Shown: piece by piece, positions 7,726 through 15,901 of the stretch
How positions within the stretch are numbered: the first letter of the stretch is position 1
Layout of the letters: each line of letters begins with the position of its first letter
Assembly: GCA_016705955.1 (NCBI GenBank)
Contig: JADJKO010000002.1
Span: 785,592 to 849,591, forward strand
Reading direction: 5' to 3'
Origin: Flavobacteriales bacterium
GTDB lineage: Bacteria > Bacteroidota > Bacteroidia > Flavobacteriales_F > PHOS-HE28
DNA length: 64,000 nucleotides
Position numbers and translations under genes: made by a program
Notes under the pieces: generated by a model
What the model was told of the DNA's origin: nothing
Database searches by the model: none
The model's input: the letters and a program-made list of their open reading frames with translations, nothing else

Positions 7726-9879
7726 ATGCATTGTACGCTACGCCGTCTGCTACCCATCCTTCTATTCGTTGCCGGCGCCGGTTCACAAGCACAATCCGGC
7801 AAAGCGTTCTTCAAGGAAGGGGAGAAGCTGAGGGCTGCGCAGGAGTTCGAACAGGCCTTGGAGAAATACTCCTTCGCCATCCGCACGGAACCAGGGATGA
7901 TCAAGGCCTATCAGGCACGCGCCGAGGTGTATGGATCATTGGGGAAGCTTGTGGAACGTGCAAGCGATCTGGCGCAAGCAGCACGGCTGGACAAGGGAGA
8001 ACCGGACAATGCGGTTGCTGCCGCACGGGCGTACTTCGATATGGACAGCGCAAGGGTTGCGGCCGAATTCTGTGATCAAGCGATCCTTGTTTCGCCGAAG
8101 AACCAGGAAGCGCTTATGCTGCTCGCGAAGGCCTGCCTGCGAACAGGGGAGTTGGATCGTGCATCGAATGCGGCGGATGAAGCGCTCGCCGTGAAGGCCA
8201 CCACGGATACGTACTTCATACACGGCGTGGTGAGAACAGCGACGCGTGACTACAAAACGGCGGAGTTCGACCTGGATCGGGTGCTGGAATGGAACCACCT
8301 CTACGAACCCGCATATGTGGCGGCTTCTGAGGTCCAGCTCGCTTTGTACGAACTCTATTCAGGTCCTACCATGAAGATGCGGACCCTTGAGAAGTCCATT
8401 GAGCACTGCACGCATGCGTTGGAACTGAATCCACAGAGTACGGATGCACTCTTCTGCCGGAGCAAGGCCTATGGTCACCAGAAGGAGTATGCCAAGGCGA
8501 TCGATGACATCAGCCGCTGCATGGCCCTCGGCAGGACCGACCGCGCGGTGTATCTGCAGCGGGCCCGTTACTACCAGGGCTATGGACAGTTCCAGAATGC
8601 GATCAACGATGTGAACCAGTTGGTGTTGGCTGATATGAAGGACACGGAGGCGTTACAGCTTCGTGCTGATCTGCGTGAATCGAATCTGGACCTCGAGGGC
8701 GCGTTGAAGGATCTCGAATCGTTGCAGAAGGAACTCGTGGCAGCCGGGACCTTCAGCGGCGACCATCAACAACTGATCGAGGGATCCCGGAAAAGGATCG
8801 CGCTCCAGGTGTACGAGATGAACCGGGAAAGCGACGCGCCATCGATCACGATCATCAAACCCTTCCATGTCGCGGATATCGCGCAGGTCTCCAATTCGAT
8901 CCGTTTCGTGGAGGTCAGCGGACACGTGCGTGACAAGAGTTTGCTCAAGTCCATCACCGTGAATGGAAAGCCTGCGGATTTCGCGACCGATGAGAAGGAT
9001 CCTGAATTCGTCGTCAGTATTCCATTGGGGATGGACGTGACCGAACTGGTGGTCCAGGCCACGGATATCTACGAGAACTTCAGCAGCGAGGTCCTACGGA
9101 TCGAACGCAGCGAGGGTGTTGCGCCATTGATCAGCATACTCTCGCCCAAAGCGGAAGGCACTACCATTCAACTGCCCGCAGGCAGGTCGGAGGTCTTCGT
9201 GGAGGGGATCGTGAAGGATGAGAGTTTGATCAGCACGATCTCGGTGAACGGGGTGAATGCCAGCTATGCTCCGGATCAGAAGGACCCGGAGTTCAGTATC
9301 AAGGTGGACCTGAAGGGAGAGGATCAGTTCACGATAAGGGCGGAGGACCAATTCGGCAATGCGAGTGATCTCGTCTATACGATCACGCGCAAGGCCGAGC
9401 CTGTTGCGGTTGTGAAGCCTCCTCCATCGGAATCAGTGGTCCACTCGGGCTCCACCGGGATCACATGGGTGATCTACATCGAGAATACCAACTACCGCAA
9501 CTTTCCGGCGCTGCAATCCTCTCCCGCCGATGCGGCCAAGATGCAGAAGGCATTTGCGAGCTACACCATCCAACGCACCATCAACAAGAAGAACCTGACC
9601 AAGGAGCAACTGGAGCGCTTCTTCAATGTGGAACTCCGCGATCTGGTGCGGACCAACAAAGTGAACACGGTCCTCGTGTGGTACACCGGGCATGGCCGGA
9701 CCGTCAGCGGCAAGGCCTATTGGATCCCGGCCGACGGCAAGAAGGACGACATCTACAGTTTCTACAACTACGGGTCCTTGAAGGCACAGATGCAGAACTA
9801 CAGCGAGAGCATCGGGAACACGGTGGTGGTGTCCAATGCCGCCGGTGGCGACGCGTCGTTCTATGAACTCACTCGTTGA
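7726..9879 (+). CDS. TPR-repeat protein with C-terminal caspase-like (peptidase C14) domain lacking the catalytic cysteine
   Basis: A 717-residue exported protein. The ATG at 7726 gives a signal peptide (LLPILLFVAGAGSQAQ); the frame is open further upstream but that part overlaps fabI. Residues about 25-330 hold TPR helices. Two beta-sandwich modules follow, each with a 'SISVNG...DPEF' pattern (about 365-560). A caspase-like fold closes the protein, with SSPADAAKM, a Lys-rich helix and WYTGHGR carrying the expected histidine near residue 656. Where active family members have Asp-Ala-Cys, this protein has SNAAGG (Ala706), and it ends shortly after. It is probably a non-catalytic, secreted or periplasmic scaffold. 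The cyclase gene starts 12 bp downstream, so the two are likely one transcript. Confidence 0.85.
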   Translation: MHCTLRRLLPILLFVAGAGSQAQSGKAFFKEGEKLRAAQEFEQALEKYSFAIRTEPGMIKAYQARAEVYGSLGKLVERASDLAQAARLDKGEPDNAVAAARAYFDMDSARVAAEFCDQAILVSPKNQEALMLLAKACLRTGELDRASNAADEALAVKATTDTYFIHGVVRTATRDYKTAEFDLDRVLEWNHLYEPAYVAASEVQLALYELYSGPTMKMRTLEKSIEHCTHALELNPQSTDALFCRSKAYGHQKEYAKAIDDISRCMALGRTDRAVYLQRARYYQGYGQFQNAINDVNQLVLADMKDTEALQLRADLRESNLDLEGALKDLESLQKELVAAGTFSGDHQQLIEGSRKRIALQVYEMNRESDAPSITIIKPFHVADIAQVSNSIRFVEVSGHVRDKSLLKSITVNGKPADFATDEKDPEFVVSIPLGMDVTELVVQATDIYENFSSEVLRIERSEGVAPLISILSPKAEGTTIQLPAGRSEVFVEGIVKDESLISTISVNGVNASYAPDQKDPEFSIKVDLKGEDQFTIRAEDQFGNASDLVYTITRKAEPVAVVKPPPSESVVHSGSTGITWVIYIENTNYRNFPALQSSPADAAKMQKAFASYTIQRTINKKNLTKEQLERFFNVELRDLVRTNKVNTVLVWYTGHGRTVSGKAYWIPADGKKDDIYSFYNYGSLKAQMQNYSESIGNTVVVSNAAGGDASFYELTR

Positions 9880-9891
9880 TCCGACCCATCC

Positions 9892-12800
9892 ATGATCCAT
9901 CGGTCCTGTGCGGCAGCCGTTTCGAAAGGGGTGTTCCTTCTGCTGCTGTTCCTGCCCATGGGCGGCAATGCCCAGCGCTATTTCTTCGAGAACGTTTCGG
10001 TACAACAAGGTCTTCCGGCGAGCAAAGTGTACTGCGCTGCGCAGGGGAATGATGGCACGATCTGGATCGGGACCGAGGCCGGTCTGGCCAGTTACGATGG
10101 GATCACCGTTTACAATCACGGCACTGCGGACGGTGTGGCCTCCGGTGGTGTGCGTGCGTTGTTGGTGGACAAGGATGGCGGGCTCTGGGCGGGACACCTG
10201 GAAGGAGGACTCACCCACTTCGATGGTCGAAGGTTCCGGACGCTCACGGTGGGCAGCGGGATCACCAGCGCCATCACCGGCATCGTCCAGGACAGGTCCG
10301 GGAAGATCTGGTTGAGCACAGCGGGACAAGCTGCGTGGTCCCTCGGGACCTTGCCCGAAGAGGGGAATGCGATCACGGCAGAACAACACGGTGAAGCGAG
10401 CGGGATCAAGAACAAGCTTCTCAGCATGACCGAGTTCCAAGATGGAACGATCTGCTTCGTCGAGGATGGTGGCGGATTGCCCACGATCAAGGACGGCCGA
10501 ACAGCGGATCTGGCCTTACCCGGTGCATTGGGATTGTTCAACCCGACATCCGTGTTCCAGGATTCGCACGGCAGCATCTGGGTGGGCACGCAGGGCGGTG
10601 GTGCATTCCGCGTGGAGCCGAAGACGAACAGGTTCGATCGCTTCGACATCGGCAATGGCATGAACAGCAACACCGTGATCTGCTTCGGTGAGGACGGTGT
10701 GGGCAATGTGTGGATCGGAACGATCGATGGCGGTGCGTCGGTGGTGAGCAATTCCGGCGTACGGACCTACGGATTGAACAATGGCTTGCATGGTCGATTC
10801 GTGCGGTGTGTCGTACGCGACCGCGAAGGCAATTTGCTCATCGGAACCAGTGATAGCGGTCTGGATATTTTCAAAGGCGACCGCTTCGTGAGTTATGATG
10901 AAGCCGATGGCCTCATCGATCCCAAGGTCTTCGCCGTCATGGAGGATCGCAACGGACGCACATGGTTCGGAACCAACGCTGGCATCTCGATCCTGTCCAA
11001 TAACGCTCCACCTGAATTCATCACGGTTCAAAAGGGTCAACTCACCACCAACTTCATCCGCAGCTTGAAGGAGGATGAGAAGGGCTACGTGTGGGTGGGA
11101 ACCGAGAATGGCGGATTGCTCCGTTATGATCCACGCGCCGGCGGAAAGGCGGTGGATGCGGTGGAAGTGTCCGGCAGTCTGGCCGATCTGAAAGTGACCG
11201 CATTGGAGCTCGGCCAGCCCGGCGAGATATGGGTCGGTGGCTTGAACGGCTTGCGTCGTTACCTCCCGGGTTCAGGAACGGTCCCGACCGTGTACACCGA
11301 GGAGGAAGGACTTGCAGGGAACAACGTCACGTCGATCTATCGTGATCACAACGGTACCATCTGGGTGGGCAGCACAGTGAACGGGATCACGCGGATCGAT
11401 AACGGCAAGGCGGTCCGCGTGGACCTCGGCCGCTCGTTCGCGGCCAGTTGCTTCACACAGGACAAGGAGGGCCGCTTGTGGGTAGGTACCGAAGGCCAAG
11501 GGATCATCGTGTTGGAGAATGGCAAGGAGGTGCAACGGTTCACCACGGAGGAAGGCCTGCTGAGCAACACGATCAAGGCGCTTGGCGTGGACGGAAGTGG
11601 CCACGTTTGGATCGGCACCAACAAAGGCCTGAACAAGTGGCGGCACAAGAAGGATGGCTTCATCGCCTTCACGGAGCGCGCGGGCTTCACCGGGATCGAA
11701 GTGAAACCCAACGCGGTCTGCACCTTGGAGAACGGAGGCATCCTGTTCGGTACTGTGAACGGTGCAACGCGGGTGGGTAGCGAACAGGAAAGTGATCGCA
11801 GCGTTCCGCCGTTGGTCACCATCAGGGCGTGGAAGGTGAACCTGGAGGACCGGCCATTGGTCATGGACATGTCCTTGGACCACACCGAGCGCAACGTGCG
11901 CATTGTTTACGGCAGTGTGGCCTTGAGCGATCCCGCTGCTGTGCGGTACCAATACAAGCTGGAAGGACTGGACGAGGATTGGCAACCGATCACCACGGCC
12001 ACCGAGGCGCATTACCCCGCACTGCCCGCCGGCAATTACACCTTCAAGGTGAAAGCAATGGATCGCACCGGTGAATGGACCGATCCCCCGGCGGAGTTCC
12101 GCTTCTCCATGCTACCCCCATGGTACCGCTCGTGGTGGTTCTACACCGCGTTGGCGCTCTTCATCGGCGTCACGCTCTTCAGCTACATCAAGGTGCGCGA
12201 ACGCCAACTCCGCACGCGCAACCTGATCCTGGAGCGCAAGGTGGATGAGCGCACCGCCGAGGTGGTGGCGCAGAGTAAGGAGATCGAAGGGCAGAAGGTG
12301 GAGATCGAAGGATTGCTCCTGAACATCCTGCCGAAGGAGATCAGCGAAGAGCTCAAGGTGAACGGCAAGGCCACGGCACGAAGGCACGACGAGGTCTCGG
12401 TGATGTTCACCGATATGAAAGGCTTCACCAAGGCGGCGGAGAAGATGACGCCGGAGGAACTGGTGAATGAATTGGACGAGTGCTTCATCCACTTCGATGA
12501 CATCATCGGGAAGTACGGGTTGGAGAAGATCAAGACCATTGGGGATAGTTACATGAGCGCTGGTGGCGTACCGAGAAGCGACAAGTTCCACGCGCACAAG
12601 TCGGTATTGGCAGGCTTGGAGATCCGAGAACTCATGGCGGAGTGGAAACGCCAGCGCGAAGCGAAAGGCAAGGTGCCGTGGGTGCTCCGGATCGGGATCC
12701 ATTCGGGTCCTGTCGTGGCGGGTGTGGTGGGCAAGCGGAAGTTCGCCTACGACATCTGGGGTGATACGGTGAACACGGCCAGCCGCATGGAGAGCAGCGG

Positions 12801-13026
12801 CGAACCCGGTGAACTGAACATCAGTGGCGACACCTACGAATTGGTGAAGGACTGTTTCGAATGCACCCACCGTGGACAGGTGGAAGCGAAGAACAAGGGA
12901 AAGATCGATATGTACTTCGTGGTGCGCATCAAGCCGGAGTGCAGCGCCGATAAGAACGGGACGCGACCGAATGAAGCACTATTGAAACGCCTTGGACTGG
13001 AAGTGGGGACGGAGCAATTCGCGTAG
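9892..13026 (+). CDS. Two-component-regulator propeller protein fused to a class III adenylate cyclase
   Basis: 1044 residues. A signal peptide is followed by about 600 residues of propeller repeats with the WIGT/WVGT signature (two seven-bladed propellers), a Y_Y_Y beta-sandwich ending near residue 735, one membrane helix at about 745-765, a coiled coil, and a class III nucleotide cyclase domain from about residue 830. Metal aspartates lie in FTDMKGFT (near 840) and IGDSYM. The base-selecting Lys (EKIKTIGD) and Asp (YDIWGDTVNTASRM) are those of adenylate rather than guanylate cyclases. This predicts a sensor that reads a periplasmic signal and makes cAMP in the cytoplasm. The usual histidine kinase output is replaced by the cyclase. 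The end overlaps the convergent Nudix gene by 48 bp. Confidence 0.93.
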   Translation: MIHRSCAAAVSKGVFLLLLFLPMGGNAQRYFFENVSVQQGLPASKVYCAAQGNDGTIWIGTEAGLASYDGITVYNHGTADGVASGGVRALLVDKDGGLWAGHLEGGLTHFDGRRFRTLTVGSGITSAITGIVQDRSGKIWLSTAGQAAWSLGTLPEEGNAITAEQHGEASGIKNKLLSMTEFQDGTICFVEDGGGLPTIKDGRTADLALPGALGLFNPTSVFQDSHGSIWVGTQGGGAFRVEPKTNRFDRFDIGNGMNSNTVICFGEDGVGNVWIGTIDGGASVVSNSGVRTYGLNNGLHGRFVRCVVRDREGNLLIGTSDSGLDIFKGDRFVSYDEADGLIDPKVFAVMEDRNGRTWFGTNAGISILSNNAPPEFITVQKGQLTTNFIRSLKEDEKGYVWVGTENGGLLRYDPRAGGKAVDAVEVSGSLADLKVTALELGQPGEIWVGGLNGLRRYLPGSGTVPTVYTEEEGLAGNNVTSIYRDHNGTIWVGSTVNGITRIDNGKAVRVDLGRSFAASCFTQDKEGRLWVGTEGQGIIVLENGKEVQRFTTEEGLLSNTIKALGVDGSGHVWIGTNKGLNKWRHKKDGFIAFTERAGFTGIEVKPNAVCTLENGGILFGTVNGATRVGSEQESDRSVPPLVTIRAWKVNLEDRPLVMDMSLDHTERNVRIVYGSVALSDPAAVRYQYKLEGLDEDWQPITTATEAHYPALPAGNYTFKVKAMDRTGEWTDPPAEFRFSMLPPWYRSWWFYTALALFIGVTLFSYIKVRERQLRTRNLILERKVDERTAEVVAQSKEIEGQKVEIEGLLLNILPKEISEELKVNGKATARRHDEVSVMFTDMKGFTKAAEKMTPEELVNELDECFIHFDDIIGKYGLEKIKTIGDSYMSAGGVPRSDKFHAHKSVLAGLEIRELMAEWKRQREAKGKVPWVLRIGIHSGPVVAGVVGKRKFAYDIWGDTVNTASRMESSGEPGELNISGDTYELVKDCFECTHRGQVEAKNKGKIDMYFVVRIKPECSADKNGTRPNEALLKRLGLEVGTEQFA

Positions 13027-13635
13027 CTCGGCCAGCATCATGGCGGTGGCCCCCCACACGGCGTGGCCTTCGATATCGAAGTAGGGCACCAGAACGGATC
13101 GACCCAGCATGACGAGGTGCTGCTGGCGGTGCTTGAGGATATCATCGCGCAGCACGAGTTCCAACGGGGCTTCGATCAGTGCAGCTACTTCGCGTGGATC
13201 AGGTGCCACCGCTCCGAGTTCCGGCAACATACCGATGAACGGCGTGACCAATGATCGGCTTGGCGGGATGTACACCGGTGTGAGCATCCCCAGGACCTCA
13301 ACGCCATTCACGGCAGCGCCTGTCTCCTCGCTGAATTCGCGCAATGCGGTGGACCGCAGATCCGCATCCTCCGGTTCCATGCGACCGCCGGGGAAGGCCA
13401 CTTGCCCGCTGTGTACACCTTCATAAGTGGGCCGAAGCATCAGCAGCAGATGCGGCACCGCCTGTCGTTCGTAGATCAGGGCGAGAACGGCGCTCTCGCG
13501 TGGTGGTGGCGAAATGCGCCGTGCGGCTTCGAGGTCTTCGCGTTTGTAGCCCGAGAGTTCCAGGAACGCATCATGTCCCGGAAGCGGTTCGCGCAGCCGT
13601 TGTTGCAACCGATCGCGGATCGCGGTGATGGTCAT
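12979..13635 (-). CDS. Nudix hydrolase, CoA pyrophosphatase type
   Basis: 218 residues. The start at MTITAIRD removes an unconserved Arg-rich extension and gives an ATGA overlap with the upstream lipoprotein gene. The protein carries the CoA-pyrophosphatase signature: SGQVAFPGGR, then the Nudix helix with ALREFSEETG (two residues longer than the plain Nudix box, as in NudL/YeaB types). These enzymes cleave CoA or its derivatives to 4'-phosphopantetheine and 3',5'-ADP. The 3' end overlaps the 3' end of the convergent cyclase gene. Confidence 0.9.
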   Translation of the reverse strand: MTITAIRDRLQQRLREPLPGHDAFLELSGYKREDLEAARRISPPPRESAVLALIYERQAVPHLLLMLRPTYEGVHSGQVAFPGGRMEPEDADLRSTALREFSEETGAAVNGVEVLGMLTPVYIPPSRSLVTPFIGMLPELGAVAPDPREVAALIEAPLELVLRDDILKHRQQHLVMLGRSVLVPYFDIEGHAVWGATAMMLAELRELLRPHFQSKAFQ

Positions 13636-14144
13636 TCGACCCCTTCTGCTTCGAGCGCCTTCACCAATCGCTCCGCTTGCTTCGCGTAGGTGTGCCTCCC
13701 TTTCGCCACGATGGCCTTCGCACCTTTCAATGCGCGCGGGGATTGGTCGCTGCACAACCAGCACACCACCGTGTACCACTCGCATTGGTCCGCGAACCCC
13801 TTCTCGTTGGAACCCTCCAAACGATCGATCGCCCGTTCAGCCTCGAAGGGTTTGCCGATCGCCAATTGGCTGCACGCGAGGTAGAGCCACGCGCCCTTTG
13901 CGGCATCCTTCCGATCCAAGTACACCAGCAAGCCTTTCTCTGCACCTGCATGATCACCGGCCTTGTACAGCTTCATCGCATCCACATAACCATCGTTGTG
14001 GATCGTGCGCACCTGGTCACTGACGAGATCCATGTATGGTTCGAAGGTGCGTTCGCACAGCGTGCCCTTCGGTGCTGGTTCGCAGGACGCGAAGAACATA
14101 AGGAGTGGAAGAACGGTAACGGAGAGCGATCGAAGAAGGGTCAT
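13632..14144 (-). CDS. Putative lipoprotein with TPR-like helices
   Basis: 170 residues. The start at MTLLRSLSV gives a lipoprotein signal with lipobox FFASC; the cysteine would anchor the protein in a membrane. The mature part has one or two TPR-like helix pairs (KLYKAGDHAGAEKGLLVYL, SQLAIGKPFEAERAID) and three further cysteines. The stop overlaps the start of the Nudix gene (ATGA), so the two are co-transcribed. No specific function is recognised. Confidence 0.75.
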   Translation of the reverse strand: MTLLRSLSVTVLPLLMFFASCEPAPKGTLCERTFEPYMDLVSDQVRTIHNDGYVDAMKLYKAGDHAGAEKGLLVYLDRKDAAKGAWLYLACSQLAIGKPFEAERAIDRLEGSNEKGFADQCEWYTVVCWLCSDQSPRALKGAKAIVAKGRHTYAKQAERLVKALEAEGVE

Positions 14145-14258
14145 GATGCGATGCGCCGAAGGTACCGGCCCATGCGATCTACAGGTTACCGTTGCCTGAT
14201 CAGCTCTGATGTTCCTGGGTCCTCTTGTCCTTGCAGGCAATGGTGTTCAGGTTGCTGC

Positions 14259-14838
14259 GACCCCGTCGGGGTCGATCCAAGCGGTTACGTTTTCTACATG
14301 CTTTGACCCCTCCGGGGTCATAATTGCCCCGTGCTTTCGGAACCGTTGTGCTTGCAGCGGATAGCACTTCGCGTTTGGTACACGCTCCGACTCCTCCACG
14401 ATCACGCGCATCGATCGTTTCGACCCCAACGGGGTCGCAGCATATGGAATGTGTTCATCCATCATGTGGTCCGACCCCAACGGGGTCGCAGCATATAGCT
14501 CCACGATCACGCGCATCGATCGTTTCGACCCCAACGGGGTCTACGGGGTCGCAGCATATGGAATGTGTTCATCCATCATGTGGTCCGACCCCAACGGGGT
14601 TGCAGCATATAGCTCCACGATCACGCGCATCGATCGTTTCGACCCCAACGGGGTCGCAGCGTATGGAATGTGTTCATCCATCGTGTGGTCCCCAACGGGG
14701 TCGCAGCATCAACTGTTCATGTGTTCTACACGCTTTGACCCCTCCGGGGTCTTGCACGGTCCTTTGCTTGCGACCCCGCAGGGGTCACAGCCTGTAGCAA
14801 TGCGTTCATCCATCGTGTGGTCCGACCCCAACGGGGTC
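14259..14838. repeat. Array of GACCCC-N3-GGGGTC palindromes in an intergenic region
   Basis: At least eleven copies of a 15-bp palindrome, mostly GACCCCAACGGGGTC with variants having GTC, TCC or GCA in the centre, lie between 14259 and 14838. In the middle they alternate with two spacers, one with GCAGCATATGGAATGTG and one with CCACGATCACGCGCATC, giving a composite unit of about 105-113 bp present about three times. At 14527-14550 a half unit is duplicated. Short open frames here encode only the repeat and are not genes. The whole 14145-14864 gap holds this array and no credible gene. Confidence 0.9.
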
Positions 14839-14864
14839 GCAGCAGCTTTCCCGATCAGCGACGT

Positions 14865-15827
14865 TCAGTCAACACCGTTGCCCGAATGGATCAGCACCCC
14901 ACGACCCACCACATGATCCGCAGGAAGGAATCCCCAATACCGTGAATCCGCGCTGTAGTGGCGACAATCGCCGAGGACGAAGTAGTAGTCCTGCTCCACC
15001 ACATAGTTGGTGAGCGGTGATCCATCCAGCAACATCGTATTGCCGTTCACGCCCAGCGTGTGGCCCTCGTACACGCTCATCAAGCGGTCGTACAACGGGA
15101 AGTTGTCCACGTTGATGTGCAAGGTGTCACCCTTGCGTGGCACGCTGATCGGACCGTAGTCATCACCATTCCATGCGTAGCGCGGACTGAACGGAAAGAG
15201 GTGTCGGCGCGAACCGGTGGCCAAGCGCATGGGATCCGCGCTGATCACCATCGGATCCTTTTCGACCTCCTTCGCCAACACCGCGTTCAGTGGCACTTCG
15301 ATGTTTCCGCGATCGCGGATCGCCAACTCCTTCGGAAGTTGAAGACTTCGCAGGATCTCATCCGCGACCACCTCGCCGCTATCCTTCACCCGGATCAGGT
15401 AGCTCATCGTGATCCCCGGTTGCGGGGCTTGCACTTCACCATTCACCACGAGGTGACCACGCTTCACCTGCAATACATCGCCGGGTCCGGCCGCTACGCG
15501 CTTCACCAACAGCGGCCGCTTGCGCATCGGGTCGCGGTCCTTCAACGGATCACGGAAGACCACGACATCGCCGCGATCAAGACCCGCCCATGCGGACCAA
15601 CGCAGCACCAGAAGCAGATCGCCCGGCTTCAACGTGGCGTACATGCTCGTACTCTGCACGCTCACGAAACGGAACACGAAGGCGTGCAACGCCACCAGCA
15701 CCACCAGCGCCAGTAGGAACGCGCGGAACCATTCGTTACGGAGGAATGCCGTTTTTCGTGCGGAGGAGCCTGCCCCGGGCTTGAACCGGGGTTGTTCGTT
15801 GCTCGGGGTGTCCATTTCAATCACCAT
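14865..15827 (-). CDS. lepB: Signal peptidase I (second copy)
   Basis: 320 residues. One N-terminal membrane helix (AFLLALVVLVALHAFVF) is followed by the S26A signature QSTSMYATL with the nucleophilic Ser, and by the general-base Lys in LLVKRVAAGPGD. The C-terminal box is FVLGDCRHYSADSRYWG. It removes signal peptides on the periplasmic side. ATG codons at 15827 and 15815 are both possible. It sits downstream of a larger paralogue in the same orientation. The N-terminal QPRFKPGAG segment is encoded by a CCCCGG palindrome (see 15773-15791), suggesting that this end is not conserved. Confidence 0.93.
   Translation of the reverse strand: MVIEMDTPSNEQPRFKPGAGSSARKTAFLRNEWFRAFLLALVVLVALHAFVFRFVSVQSTSMYATLKPGDLLLVLRWSAWAGLDRGDVVVFRDPLKDRDPMRKRPLLVKRVAAGPGDVLQVKRGHLVVNGEVQAPQPGITMSYLIRVKDSGEVVADEILRSLQLPKELAIRDRGNIEVPLNAVLAKEVEKDPMVISADPMRLATGSRRHLFPFSPRYAWNGDDYGPISVPRKGDTLHINVDNFPLYDRLMSVYEGHTLGVNGNTMLLDGSPLTNYVVEQDYYFVLGDCRHYSADSRYWGFLPADHVVGRGVLIHSGNGVD
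15773..15791. repeat. CCCCGG...CCGGGG palindrome inside the 5' end of lepB
   Basis: CCCCGGGCTTGAACCGGGG forms a near-perfect stem. Similar elements occur at 28046-28066 (intergenic) and 46304-46322 (intergenic), so this is a dispersed element; here it is read as part of the signal peptidase N-terminus. Confidence 0.65.
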
Positions 15828-15832
15828 TCAGC

Positions 15833-15901
15833 CGAACAACGAACAACCCTCCACACGAACAACCTACTTCCCCACGAACAACCTACTTCACCACGAACAA
15901 C
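15833..15901. repeat. Short tandem repeats CGAACAAC between the two lepB genes
   Basis: Five copies of CGAACAAC occur in 69 bp, three of them in units of about 20 bp (CACGAACAACCTACTTC). The motif also occurs before recA (43681-43699) and, reversed, inside dapB (17715-17741). The spacer has no gene. Confidence 0.6.

Noticed and set aside
14259..14838. CRISPR array or gene encoded by the palindromes
   Set aside because: Repeats are only 15 bp, spacers themselves repeat, spacing is irregular, and the open frames encode only repeat sequence.
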